Part shown: one piece after another, positions 42,115-50,377 of the stretch
Numbering within the stretch: position 1 is the stretch's first letter
Layout of the letters: each line of letters starts with the position of its first letter
From: JAKIYB01 sp964590255
GTDB lineage: Bacteria > Armatimonadota > Hebobacteria > CAIYQO01
Length of the DNA stretch: 64,000 nucleotides
Direction: 5' to 3'
NCBI GenBank assembly: GCA_964590255.1
Contig: CAZPYA010000014.1
Span: 5,044 to 69,043 of the forward strand
The notes under the pieces: generated by a model
What the model saw: the letters and a program-made list of their open reading frames with translations, nothing else
What the model was told of the DNA's origin: nothing
The model's database searches: none
Made by a program: the position numbers and the translations under genes

Positions 42115-43233
42115 CTACTTGTTCGCTTTGATCATCATCCCGATGCCCGCTACGGCGCCAAGGCCATTGGGCAGCCACGCTGCCAGGTAGGGGTTCAACA
42201 CTCCGCGTTCGCCGAGCATGGAGAGGAAGTGGGTGACGAAGTAGTAGATGATGATGAGCAGCAGGCTGACCCCCAGCCCGACCGCCGAGCTGGTGCGGTG
42301 ATGGCGCAAGCCCAGCGGCGCGCCGATAAGCGCGAACACCAGGCAGGAGAAGGGCACCGCGTACCGACGGATGAACTCCATATTGAGCTTGTTGATGCGC
42401 CGCTCCTCGCCGCCGATGGTCCGCAGGCGCGTCATCAGCGCGCGCAACTGGGTAGTGGAGAGGTTTTCCGGGCGCTGCGTCAGCTTGTGCAGATCGCCGG
42501 CCGATTCCTTCACCTTCAACAGGAAGGAGTTTACCGATAATTCGGATGACGCAGAGTTCGGGTTCAAGGCATACGCCGGCAGATCGGGATCGAGAAAACG
42601 AATTGATGTCTGTTTGGCCCGCCAACGGCCGGCATCGCGATCCCAATGCGCCACAGGGGCATACACATGGAGCATGGGCTTGCCATGGCTGAAAAAGGTA
42701 AATACCGGATTTTGCAACGATTGGCCACCGAGGTCGAGTCGGGTGGTGAGGATGCTGTATTTGAGTTCCCCCTTCTCGACATGCAGGAAGGACACGGGAC
42801 GGGCGCTGTTCACCTGCTGCGTGGCGATTTTCTTCAGCTCTTCCGAGCGTTCCATCGCCACCGGCATGAATTTGTCGGTGAGCCAGTAGGTGAGCGCGGT
42901 GATGACGAGGGCAAACAGCAGCGCCGGCACCACGATGCGCATGAAGCTCATGCCCCCGGCGCGCATCGCCACCATTTCGCTGTCGGCGGACATGCGGTTG
43001 AAAGCCAGCAGGATACAGAGGAGGATGCTCATGGGGAAGGCATACACCAGTAACCCCGGCAGTTGGTAGCCGAGAATCGCCAGCGCCACGCCCGGGGCCA
43101 CCCCCTGCTCGGAAATGAGCTTGATGAGGTCGGGCAGCAACTGCATCGCCATCAGCAGCGCCATAAACATCGCCACGCCGAACAAAAACGCGGCCGCGAT
43201 GGAGCCGAGAATATACCGATCAAGAATTTTCAC
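42115..43233 (-). CDS. LptF/LptG family permease
   Basis: A 372-residue YjgP/YjgQ permease, the membrane part of the LptB2FG machine that extracts lipopolysaccharide from the inner membrane. Seen: an N-terminal helix block (KILDRYILGSIAAAFLFGVA), LPGLLVYAFPMSILLCILLA, a periplasmic beta-jellyroll in the middle, and RRYAVPFSCLVFALIGAPLG with three C-terminal helices. The GTG start at 43233 is chosen because GGGGAGG lies just upstream; longer frames have none. LptF and LptG cannot be separated by eye, and only one of the usual pair is here. It implies an outer membrane with LPS-like lipid. Confidence 0.85.
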   Translation of the reverse strand: MKILDRYILGSIAAAFLFGVAMFMALLMAMQLLPDLIKLISEQGVAPGVALAILGYQLPGLLVYAFPMSILLCILLAFNRMSADSEMVAMRAGGMSFMRIVVPALLFALVITALTYWLTDKFMPVAMERSEELKKIATQQVNSARPVSFLHVEKGELKYSILTTRLDLGGQSLQNPVFTFFSHGKPMLHVYAPVAHWDRDAGRWRAKQTSIRFLDPDLPAYALNPNSASSELSVNSFLLKVKESAGDLHKLTQRPENLSTTQLRALMTRLRTIGGEERRINKLNMEFIRRYAVPFSCLVFALIGAPLGLRHHRTSSAVGLGVSLLLIIIYYFVTHFLSMLGERGVLNPYLAAWLPNGLGAVAGIGMMIKANK

Positions 43234-43389
43234 CCATGCCTCCCCGGCACAGCATACCCGCAATTGTATAGTTCCGCACCCAGCGGGAGGATTCCTACCG
43301 GAAAATTGCGCTTTCACCATGTGTTATCCCCGCTGGACAGGAAGGGATTGCCCCACATGGCTAGAAATAAATGAACAGGATACGTTGAC

Positions 43390-44475
43390 ATGATGACATC
43401 ACGCGAACGCTGGCTGGCCGCGTTGCACCTCAAGCCCGTGGATCGATTTCCTTTTTGGCCAAAAATCGACAAGGCTTATCTGCGCGCGCAAGGCGAACCG
43501 TTCAACAACATGACCGTCGGGCAATTCCACGAGTGGCTGGGCAGCGACCCCCAGTTGTGGACGCCGTCGCTGGTCCATGAGATGCGCGGGAACACCCGGG
43601 TGGAGACGGAGCGGAAGGAGGTTTATCAAAAGACCACCTACACCACGCCGCTGGGCCATGTCGCCGGAATACAGCAGTTCAATCCGGAGACGCGGACCTG
43701 GCGCACCGTCGCTTACCCCATCCACTCGCACGACGGGCTGGCGATCATGCGCGATTTCTACCTGGACGCCCGCCCGAAACTCGACCGCGCAGCCTTCGAG
43801 CGCACCAAGGAATTCGTCGCCACCGTGGGCCAGACTGCCGCCACCGCCACCTACGTGGGCACCTCGGCGTTCCTGGAATTCGTGCAGGGACTGGTGGATC
43901 CACAGAAGGCCGTTGAGCTGCTGACGAACTACCCGCAGGAGATTGACGCGCTGCTGGACGCCATGCACCAGATTATGCTGAAGCGCATGGAATACTGCTG
44001 CGGTCAGGCGCCCTCCGACGTGCTGTACCTCATCGAAAACACCCAGGCGACGCCGCTGCCGCCGGCGGTGTACCAGAAATACTGCCTGCCGCATATCCGC
44101 GCCTACGCCGAGATGGCGCGGCAGGCCGGACGCCTGCTGGTGCTGCTGATGAACGGCCGGGTGAAAGCACTGCTGCCCGATCTCGCGTCGCTGCCGCTCA
44201 CCGGCCTGGAGGCGTTCGTCACCCCGCCGGTAGGCGACGCCACGCTCACCGACGGCCGCAAATCCTGCCCCACCACCTGCCTCATCGGCGGCGACAACGC
44301 CCCGCACTGGGCGCGCCCGATGCTGGAAGTCATCGTCGGGCTCGATGAGCAATTCGAGTCGCTCCCCCACCTGCGCGGGCTGGTCATCACCTCCGGCGGC
44401 ATCCTCCCCCCGGAAGCCGACCCCAATAAACTCCGCGAAATCGCCGCCTGGGTGAAGGCGTATCCGATGAAGTGA
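43390..44475 (+). CDS. URO-D-fold protein (Zn motif absent)
   Basis: A 361-residue uroporphyrinogen decarboxylase superfamily protein. The opening TSRERWLAALHLKPVDRFPF is a typical family start. In place of the methyltransferase H-x-C-G it has L253-M-N255-G, so the zinc site is missing, although C-terminal family blocks such as GLVITSGGILPPEADPNKLR remain. It is therefore not an MtaA-type enzyme by residues, and HemE is also unlikely. It leads the group of sulfatase, sialidase-like, sulfatase and GH43-like genes on the same strand, with a palindromic element between it and the first sulfatase. Function unknown; probably tied to glycan use. Confidence 0.7.
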   Translation: MMTSRERWLAALHLKPVDRFPFWPKIDKAYLRAQGEPFNNMTVGQFHEWLGSDPQLWTPSLVHEMRGNTRVETERKEVYQKTTYTTPLGHVAGIQQFNPETRTWRTVAYPIHSHDGLAIMRDFYLDARPKLDRAAFERTKEFVATVGQTAATATYVGTSAFLEFVQGLVDPQKAVELLTNYPQEIDALLDAMHQIMLKRMEYCCGQAPSDVLYLIENTQATPLPPAVYQKYCLPHIRAYAEMARQAGRLLVLLMNGRVKALLPDLASLPLTGLEAFVTPPVGDATLTDGRKSCPTTCLIGGDNAPHWARPMLEVIVGLDEQFESLPHLRGLVITSGGILPPEADPNKLREIAAWVKAYPMK

Positions 44476-44483
44476 ACGGTATA

Positions 44484-44596
44484 ACCACAGAGACACAGGG
44501 GACACAGAGGAAAATTGATACATGCAAATTGACAATTGGAAATTGTCAATTTGCATTTTGCATAAACTTCTCTGCGCTCTCTGCATCCTCTGCGGT
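44484..44596. repeat. 113-bp palindromic element with perfect 16-bp inner stem
   Basis: At the centre, ATGCAAATTGACAATT (44522-44537), loop GGA and its exact complement (44541-44556). The outer ends ACCACAGAGACACAGG (44484) and GCATCCTCTGCGGT (to 44596) are imperfect inverted repeats rich in CAGAG. This looks like a small non-autonomous mobile element; the ends resemble CACAGAG-type repeats seen in other bacteria (from memory). Confidence 0.75.
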
Positions 44597-44629
44597 GAAT
44601 TTCGTCTCACCAACAAAAGGGGTATCGTC

Positions 44630-46120
44630 ATGAAAGCCATCATGGTCATGTTCGACTCGCTGAACCGGCGCATGCTGGAGCCGTATGGCTGCGACTGGGT
44701 GCAGACGCCGAATTTCCAGCGGCTGGCACAGCGCACGGCGTGTTTTGATACCAGCTACGTGGGCAGCATGCCGTGCATGCCGGCGCGGCGCGAGTTGCAT
44801 ACCGGACGGTACAACTTTCTGCACCGCAGTTGGGGGCCGCTGGAGCCGTTCGATGATTCGACGCCGGAGATTCTGCAGCGGCACGGCATCCATACGCACC
44901 TGGTGACCGACCACTACCATTACTGGGAAGAGGGCGGCGGGACGTACCATACGCGCTACGGCTCCTTCGAAACGTCGCGCGGGCAGGAAGGCGACCTGTG
45001 GAAGGCCGATCTTCGCCCCTTCGACCTGCCCGAATCGCTGAACAACCGCGGCAACAACCGTCAGGACTGGGTGAACCGCCGCTACCAGCGTGACGAAGCG
45101 CGCATGTGCCAGCCCGTCACCTTCAGTCTGGGCGAGGAGTTCCTGCGCACCAATAGCGGCGCGGACAACTGGTTCCTGCACCTCGAAACCTTCGACCCGC
45201 ACGAGCCCTACTTCGCCTCCGAGCGCTTCCGCGACCTCTACCCGGCGACACAGGAGGGTATGCACTTCGACTGGCCGAGTTACCGCCGCGTGACGGAGAC
45301 GCCGGAGCAGGTGGCGCGCTGCCGCGCCGAGTGCGCCGCACTGCACAGCATGTGCGATCACTACCTGGGCCGCGTCCTCGACCTGATGGACGAGTTGGAC
45401 CTGTGGCAAGACACCATGCTCATCGTCAACACCGACCACGGCTTCCTGCTGGGCGAGCACGACTGGTGGGCGAAGTGCTGCCAGCCCTTCTACGACGAAG
45501 TGGCGCACACCCCCCTCTTCATCTGGGACCCGCGCAGCGGCGTCGCCGGCGCGCGGCGCCAGAGCCTGGTGCAGAGCATCGACCTGCCCGCCACGCTACT
45601 GGACTACTTCAACGTGGAGCGCCCGGCGGACATGCAGGGGCAGCCGCTGGCGCAAACCGTGGCGGACGACACCCCTGTGCGCGAAGCCGGCCTGTTCGGC
45701 CTGCACGGCGCCCATGTCAACGTCACTGACGGCCGCTACGTCTACATGCGCAGCCCGGCCGCGGCGGAGAACCAGCCGCTGCACGAATACACCCTTATGC
45801 CCACGCACATGCGCCACACCTTTGACGTGCAGGAGTTGCAGGATATCCGCCTGGCGGAACCCTTCCCCTTCACCAAGGGCTGCCGCACCATGCAAATCGC
45901 CGGCCGCGCGTGGACCAATGCCCACGAATTCGGCACCATGCTCTTCGACCTGGAGAACGACCCACGCCAGGAACACCCTCTCGACGACCCGGCGGTGGAA
46001 GCGCGCATGATCGACCACCTGACCCGGCTGATGGCGGACAATGACGCGCCGGCGGAGCAATATGCGCGGTTGGGGGTGGCGGCGCCGGTATCCGCACCAG
46101 CCGAGAGGGTGGAGGCTTAG
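44630..46120 (+). CDS. Type I sulfatase (Cys-type)
   Basis: A 496-residue sulfatase of the alkaline-phosphatase fold that removes sulfate esters, most likely from polysaccharide. The maturation motif is C49-M-P-A-R53 (in SMPCMPARRELHTGR), so the cysteine is expected to become formylglycine. Metal-site residues are seen in MFDSLNRRMLEPYG and in LIVNTDHGFLLGEHDWWAKC. No signal peptide is visible, which implies a cytoplasmic location or export by another route. AAAAGGGG precedes the ATG at 44630. It is followed 28 nt later by the sialidase-like gene, then a second sulfatase. No maturase gene is in the window. Confidence 0.85.
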   Translation: MKAIMVMFDSLNRRMLEPYGCDWVQTPNFQRLAQRTACFDTSYVGSMPCMPARRELHTGRYNFLHRSWGPLEPFDDSTPEILQRHGIHTHLVTDHYHYWEEGGGTYHTRYGSFETSRGQEGDLWKADLRPFDLPESLNNRGNNRQDWVNRRYQRDEARMCQPVTFSLGEEFLRTNSGADNWFLHLETFDPHEPYFASERFRDLYPATQEGMHFDWPSYRRVTETPEQVARCRAECAALHSMCDHYLGRVLDLMDELDLWQDTMLIVNTDHGFLLGEHDWWAKCCQPFYDEVAHTPLFIWDPRSGVAGARRQSLVQSIDLPATLLDYFNVERPADMQGQPLAQTVADDTPVREAGLFGLHGAHVNVTDGRYVYMRSPAAAENQPLHEYTLMPTHMRHTFDVQELQDIRLAEPFPFTKGCRTMQIAGRAWTNAHEFGTMLFDLENDPRQEHPLDDPAVEARMIDHLTRLMADNDAPAEQYARLGVAAPVSAPAERVEA

Positions 46121-46148
46121 CCGCCCCATGTTTCTGACTGGAGCAACT

Positions 46149-47177
46149 ATGGACCATCTGGCCCTTATTTATCGCGGCACGCCGCCCAATTTGCTCTGCT
46201 GTGATACGACGCTGCGGCGCATGCCGAATGGCGACTGGGTAACATTCCTGCTCAGTGGCGGGCCGGTCGAACCGCATCCGGACAACGGCGTCTTCGCCTG
46301 CCGCTCGCGCGATCGCGGGCACAGTTGGGATGCCCCGGTGCGCCTCTTTCCGGAGATAAGCAGTGCGACGACACCCTCCGAAGTCTTTGTGCTCGGTGAC
46401 CGGGTGACGATGGTGGTGAGTACGCATAACGGTCGCTTTGCCGACTGGCGGACATGGCTGACGGTGAGCGAAGATTTCGGCATCACCTGGGGGCCATGGT
46501 CGCCCTTCCCCCATCGGCCACGGCGCTCCTTCGCGCGCACGCTGCTGCGCCTGCGCTCCGGCCGGCTGTTGCTGCCCTACCAGTATTTCCGCATGGCCGA
46601 AGGCGAGGAGGAACGGCTCATCGCCGAGGAGCGGTACATCTGGGAGACGCCCACCGTGCAGGCGGAGAACGGCGTCCTCATCAGCGACGACAGCGGCGCG
46701 ACGTGGGCTTGCTCGGAGAGCGTACTCGGCGAGGTCGGCCAGTGGCACTGGCCGGAAAACAACGTGGCGGAGCTCACCGACGGCACGCTGGCCATGCTCA
46801 TCCGCGTGGACGGCGCCGGGGTGCTGATGCGCACCGACTCGCACGACGGCGGATACACCTGGACGCCACGTCGCGCCACCGATATCCCCAATCCCGGCGC
46901 GAAATTCCGCCTGTTCACCCTGGCGGATGGGCGCATCGCCCTGCTGCACAACCCCGCCCCCGCCGGCACGAATTGCATGACCAATCGCAACCCGCTGTCG
47001 TTATGGATATCCGGTGACAATCTGCGCACCTGGGGCTATCGGCGCGATCTCGTCACCTTCCCCGGCTGGCTTTCCTACCCCGACGGTTTTCTGGACGAAG
47101 CGGAGGGATACATTCACTTTGCGTTTGACTATAATCGACATGACGCCATCTACGTCGGCGCGCAATTGCCCGAATAA
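46149..47177 (+). CDS. Sialidase-like Asp-box beta-propeller protein
   Basis: A 342-residue BNR/Asp-box protein of the exo-sialidase superfamily. Five Asp boxes are seen: SRDRGHSW 53-60, SEDFGITW 107-114, SDDSGATW 179-186, SHDGGYTW 231-238 and SGDNLRTW 288-295, giving a six-bladed propeller. The arginine set of true sialidases was not confirmed, so the glycan cleaved or bound is open; related proteins include rhamnosidases and uronate-acting enzymes. GGAG lies 6 nt before the ATG at 46149; an in-frame ATG 21 nt upstream is an alternative. It lies between two sulfatase genes (28 nt and 9 nt gaps), clearly one operon. Confidence 0.78.
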   Translation: MDHLALIYRGTPPNLLCCDTTLRRMPNGDWVTFLLSGGPVEPHPDNGVFACRSRDRGHSWDAPVRLFPEISSATTPSEVFVLGDRVTMVVSTHNGRFADWRTWLTVSEDFGITWGPWSPFPHRPRRSFARTLLRLRSGRLLLPYQYFRMAEGEEERLIAEERYIWETPTVQAENGVLISDDSGATWACSESVLGEVGQWHWPENNVAELTDGTLAMLIRVDGAGVLMRTDSHDGGYTWTPRRATDIPNPGAKFRLFTLADGRIALLHNPAPAGTNCMTNRNPLSLWISGDNLRTWGYRRDLVTFPGWLSYPDGFLDEAEGYIHFAFDYNRHDAIYVGAQLPE

Positions 47178-47186
47178 GGAGCCAAC

Positions 47187-48644
47187 ATGCGCATCCTCTT
47201 CCTCGATCTCGACACCCTGCGGCCTGATCACCTGGGTTGCTACGGGTATCACCGCAATACCTCGCCAAACCTGGATACCATCGCGCGCCAGGGGGTGCGC
47301 TTTGACCAGTATTATTGCTCGGACGCCCCCTGCCTGCCCTCGCGGGCGGCGCTGATGAGCGGGCGGTTCGGCATCCACACCGGCGTGGTGGGGCATGGCG
47401 GCACGGCGGCGGACATGCGGTTGGAAGGCGCGTCGCGCGGCTTCCGTGATCGCATGGACCGCGAGAGCCTGCCGATGGTGCTGCGCCGTGCCGGGCTGCA
47501 CACGGCGTCCATCTCCCCCTTCGCCGAGCGCCACAGCGCATGGTGGTTCAACGCCGGCTTCAACGAGACGCACAATACCGGCCACGGCGGCATGGAAAGC
47601 GCCGAGGAGGTGACGCCGACGGTGCTGCAGTGGATACAGCACAACGCCGCACGCGACGACTGGTTCCTGCACGTGAACTACTGGGACCCGCACACGCCGT
47701 ACCGCGCGCCCGCCGAGTTCGGCAATCCCTTCGCCGATGACCCGCTGCCCGCATGGCTCACCGCCGACGTGCTGGCAGAGCACCGGCAAATGGTTGGCCC
47801 GCACGGCGCGCGCGAAGTAAGCATGTATAATAACGTCCGCGACCCGCGTTACCCGCGGCACCTGGGCGAGGTCGCTGATATGGCCGACATGCGCCAGTTC
47901 ATCGACGGGTACGACTGCGGCATTCGCTACATGGACGACCACATCGGCATGCTCTTCGAGGGGCTGGAGGATCAGGGCGCGCTGGATGACCTGTGCATCA
48001 TCATCAGCGCCGACCACGGCGAGAACATGGGGGAATTGGGCATCTACGGCGAGCACGCCACCGCCGACGCCGTCACCTGCCGCATCCCGATGATCATTCG
48101 CTGGTCGGGAGCAAAGGCCGGACACGTCGACGGCGGGCTGCACTACAACCTGGACCTGGCCCCCACCCTCGCTGACCTGCTGGGCCAGCAACCGAAACCC
48201 GCCTGGGACGGCCGCAGCTACGCCGCCGCGCTGCAAGGCGCGGATTGCGGACGCGAGGAACTGATCCTCAGCCAGTGCGCTCACGTCTGCCAGCGCTCGG
48301 TGCGCTTCGGCCCGTGGCTCTACATGCGCACCTATCACGACGGCTACCACCTCTTCCCCAAGGAGATGCTCTACAACGTCATCGACGACCCGCACGAGCA
48401 GCACGACCTGGCCGACAGCCGCCCCGACCTCTGCCGCGAAGGCGCCCACCGCCTCCTCGGCTGGCACGACGACATGATGGTGGCACAGCAGGACGCCGTC
48501 GACCCGCTGTGGACTGTCATGCGTGAAGGCGGCCCCTTCCACACCCGCGGCGCGCTGAAGCAGTACTGCCAATACCTGGAGGAAACCGATCGCGGCTGGG
48601 CCGTGCCCGTGCTGAAAGAGAAGTATCCCGACGAATTTGAATAG
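47187..48644 (+). CDS. Type I sulfatase (Cys-type)
   Basis: A 485-residue sulfatase with motif C49-L-P-S-R53 (in DAPCLPSRAALMSGR), the cysteine being the formylglycine precursor. Calcium-site residues are in FLDLDTLRPDHLGCYGY and IIISADHGENMGELGIYGEH. It resembles heparan/iduronate or arylsulfatase-like enzymes; the substrate cannot be fixed. It differs clearly from the sulfatase at 44630, so the two probably remove sulfate from different positions. No signal peptide is seen. AAGGAG is 6 nt before the start, and the gap to the sialidase-like gene is 9 nt. Confidence 0.87.
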   Translation: MRILFLDLDTLRPDHLGCYGYHRNTSPNLDTIARQGVRFDQYYCSDAPCLPSRAALMSGRFGIHTGVVGHGGTAADMRLEGASRGFRDRMDRESLPMVLRRAGLHTASISPFAERHSAWWFNAGFNETHNTGHGGMESAEEVTPTVLQWIQHNAARDDWFLHVNYWDPHTPYRAPAEFGNPFADDPLPAWLTADVLAEHRQMVGPHGAREVSMYNNVRDPRYPRHLGEVADMADMRQFIDGYDCGIRYMDDHIGMLFEGLEDQGALDDLCIIISADHGENMGELGIYGEHATADAVTCRIPMIIRWSGAKAGHVDGGLHYNLDLAPTLADLLGQQPKPAWDGRSYAAALQGADCGREELILSQCAHVCQRSVRFGPWLYMRTYHDGYHLFPKEMLYNVIDDPHEQHDLADSRPDLCREGAHRLLGWHDDMMVAQQDAVDPLWTVMREGGPFHTRGALKQYCQYLEETDRGWAVPVLKEKYPDEFE

Positions 48645-48655
48645 GAAGCGATAAC

Positions 48656-48868
48656 AGGACAGCCTACCACCAGAACCCGTTCGTTGTGAGCCACGCAGCC
48701 GCAGCGGAGTGGCGTTCGATTACAAGATAACGAAATGCACTATCGGGCTCGTAGTGAGCCACGCAGCGACAGCGGAGTGGCATTCGATCAGACAATCGAC
48801 CACCCACCCTATACGAAGACGCCACTCCGCTGACGCTACGTGGCTGACTACAAACGAGTTCTGGCGAT
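48656..48868. repeat. Family C repeats, two direct and one inverted
   Basis: Copies at 48656-48720 and 48741-48789 share GAGCCACGCAG...CAGCGGAGTGGC; an inverted copy lies at 48819-48868 (GCCACTCCGCTGACGCTACG). The inverted pair can form a long hairpin. The gap to the next gene has nothing else. Confidence 0.8.
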
Positions 48869-48911
48869 CACTTGATCCGTATGACGACCATGTATCTCGC
48901 GGAGACGACTC

Positions 48912-49790
48912 ATGCACATCCACCGCCTCCCGAACAATCCGATCATCACCCCGCACATGGACGACCGCATGGGCGCGAATATCAACGGCCCGTCGCTTAT
49001 CCGCGTGCCGGCGTGGCTGCCGAACCCGCTGGGACGCTACTACCTGTACTTCGCGCACCACCACGGGGAGTATATCCGCCTGGCCGTCGCCGACCGGCTA
49101 GAGGGGCCGTGGCGCACCTATGCGCCGGGGGTGCTGCCGGTGGAGGGCACGGGTTGGGCGCATCATATCGCCTCGCCCGACGTGCATATTGACGAGGAAC
49201 AGCGGGAAATCCGCATATACGTGCACCGGCCGGTGGCAGACATCGAGCCGGACCCCTTCAACGGCACCCAGCGCTCGTTCGTCGCGCGCTCGGCCGATGG
49301 GTTGAACTTTACGCTCTCGCCCGAGGTGCTCGGCGCGCCCTACTTCCGCCTCTTTCAGTGGCAGGGGTACTGGTATGCGCTGGGCATGCCGGGGATTGTC
49401 TACCGCTCGCACGACGGCCTGACGGGCTTTGACACTGGCCCCACCCTCTTCACGCAGGATATGCGCCACAGCGCGCTGCAGGTGGACGGCGACCGGCTCA
49501 CCGTCTATTTCACCAATGCCCACGACTGCCCCGAGCGTATCCTCCGTGCCACCATCGACCTCACCCCGGACTGGATGGCCTGGCGCGCAACCGACCCCGA
49601 GGTGGTGCTGGAACCGAAAACCGACTGGGAAGGCGCCGACCTGCCGCTGGAACCATCCCGGCGCGGCTGGGCGCCGGAGCCCGTCCGCCAACTGCGCGAC
49701 CCCGCCATCTACCGCGAAGACGGCCGCACCTACCTGCTGTATTCCGTCGCCGGCGAATCCGGCATCGCCATCGCTGAGGTGAGGGAGTGA
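48912..49790 (+). CDS. GH43/GH130-like five-bladed beta-propeller protein
   Basis: A 292-residue protein with the repeat pattern of five-bladed propeller glycosidases (GH32/43/68/130 group). Seen: NGPSLIRVPAWLPNPLGRYY and YLYFAHHHGEYIRLAVADRL as blade 1-2, GWAHHIASPDV, and LRDPAIYREDGRTYLLYSVA as a late blade. Each blade repeats a W/Y-rich core with a turn. The catalytic carboxylates were not assigned, so it could bind rather than cut. It lies 267 nt after the sulfatase gene across family C repeats and probably belongs to the same glycan programme. GGAGACGACTC precedes the ATG. Confidence 0.68.
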   Translation: MHIHRLPNNPIITPHMDDRMGANINGPSLIRVPAWLPNPLGRYYLYFAHHHGEYIRLAVADRLEGPWRTYAPGVLPVEGTGWAHHIASPDVHIDEEQREIRIYVHRPVADIEPDPFNGTQRSFVARSADGLNFTLSPEVLGAPYFRLFQWQGYWYALGMPGIVYRSHDGLTGFDTGPTLFTQDMRHSALQVDGDRLTVYFTNAHDCPERILRATIDLTPDWMAWRATDPEVVLEPKTDWEGADLPLEPSRRGWAPEPVRQLRDPAIYREDGRTYLLYSVAGESGIAIAEVRE

Positions 49791-49833
49791 ACGCGTAAGC
49801 AGTAATCAGTGAGGGATGATTCGAGAGCAGCGT

Positions 49834-50053
49834 AGAAAAATGGTGACAGTTACAGGATAGCCTGCCATGAGAACTCGTTTGTAGTCAGGGACGTAGCACA
49901 GCGGAGTGGCGTTCAACGCAGGAGATGTTACCGATTGCTTAATCGAACGGCACTCCGTTTCACTGCGTGCCTGACTACAAACGGGTTCTGGTGGTCACCT
50001 GATCGGTAACCGGACGCCACTCCGCTGTGCTGCGTGGCTCACTACGAGCCCGA
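49834..50053. repeat. Family C repeats and a solo GTGACAGT-type arm
   Basis: 49834-49853 (GAAAAATGGTGACAGTTAC) matches the arm of the inverted-repeat element at 16325. Family C copies follow at 49853-49921 (forward), 49941-50005 (inverted) and 50012-50053 (inverted, overlapping the 3' end of the next gene). The rest of 49791-50041 is otherwise empty. Confidence 0.72.
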
Positions 50054-50359
50054 CAGATCGCTCCCCTTGCGCATGTATACCCGCCATTCCTCAATGCTGG
50101 AGAAACGGCGCATGTCCGGGGTATCACCGGACACGCCCCAGCGAAGGCGCACCGCCGCCAACGGATACGTCGGATCATTTACCGCGACAAGGACATCGTC
50201 AGGATCGTTGCGGAAGGCCAGCGCCATGATGCGCCGGCCGTGCAGCAGATGCCCGGGGCCGATTTCCTTGCGCAACTCCTTTTCCAATGCCTGGGCGTGC
50301 TTGCCGGCGGGGTGCCAGGGAGGCAGCAGGTTCTCCGCGGCAAACGGATCTGTGACCAT
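50042..50359 (-). CDS. Small conserved-type protein of unknown function
   Basis: A 105-residue protein. It has the layout TDPFAAENLLPPWHPAG, LRKEIGPGHLLHGRRIMALA, VLVAVNDPTYPLAAVRLRW and FSSIEEWRVYM, which I recall as a common hypothetical family with a short ENLLPPxHP opening and a W-rich end; no function is known to me. It is not a shadow, since nothing else is coded here and the composition is protein-like. Start choice is weak: ATG 50359, or a GTG 12 nt upstream; neither has a clear ribosome-binding site. The last codons and the TAG stop lie inside a family C repeat. Confidence 0.62.
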   Translation of the reverse strand: MVTDPFAAENLLPPWHPAGKHAQALEKELRKEIGPGHLLHGRRIMALAFRNDPDDVLVAVNDPTYPLAAVRLRWGVSGDTPDMRRFSSIEEWRVYMRKGSDLSGS

Positions 50360-50377
50360 ATGACTACCCACGTGGAA

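Noticed and set aside
12322..44475. URO-D proteins as HemE of haem biosynthesis
   Set aside because: Four diverged copies, none with the HemE N-terminal signature, and no other haem gene nearby; two carry methyltransferase-type zinc residues.
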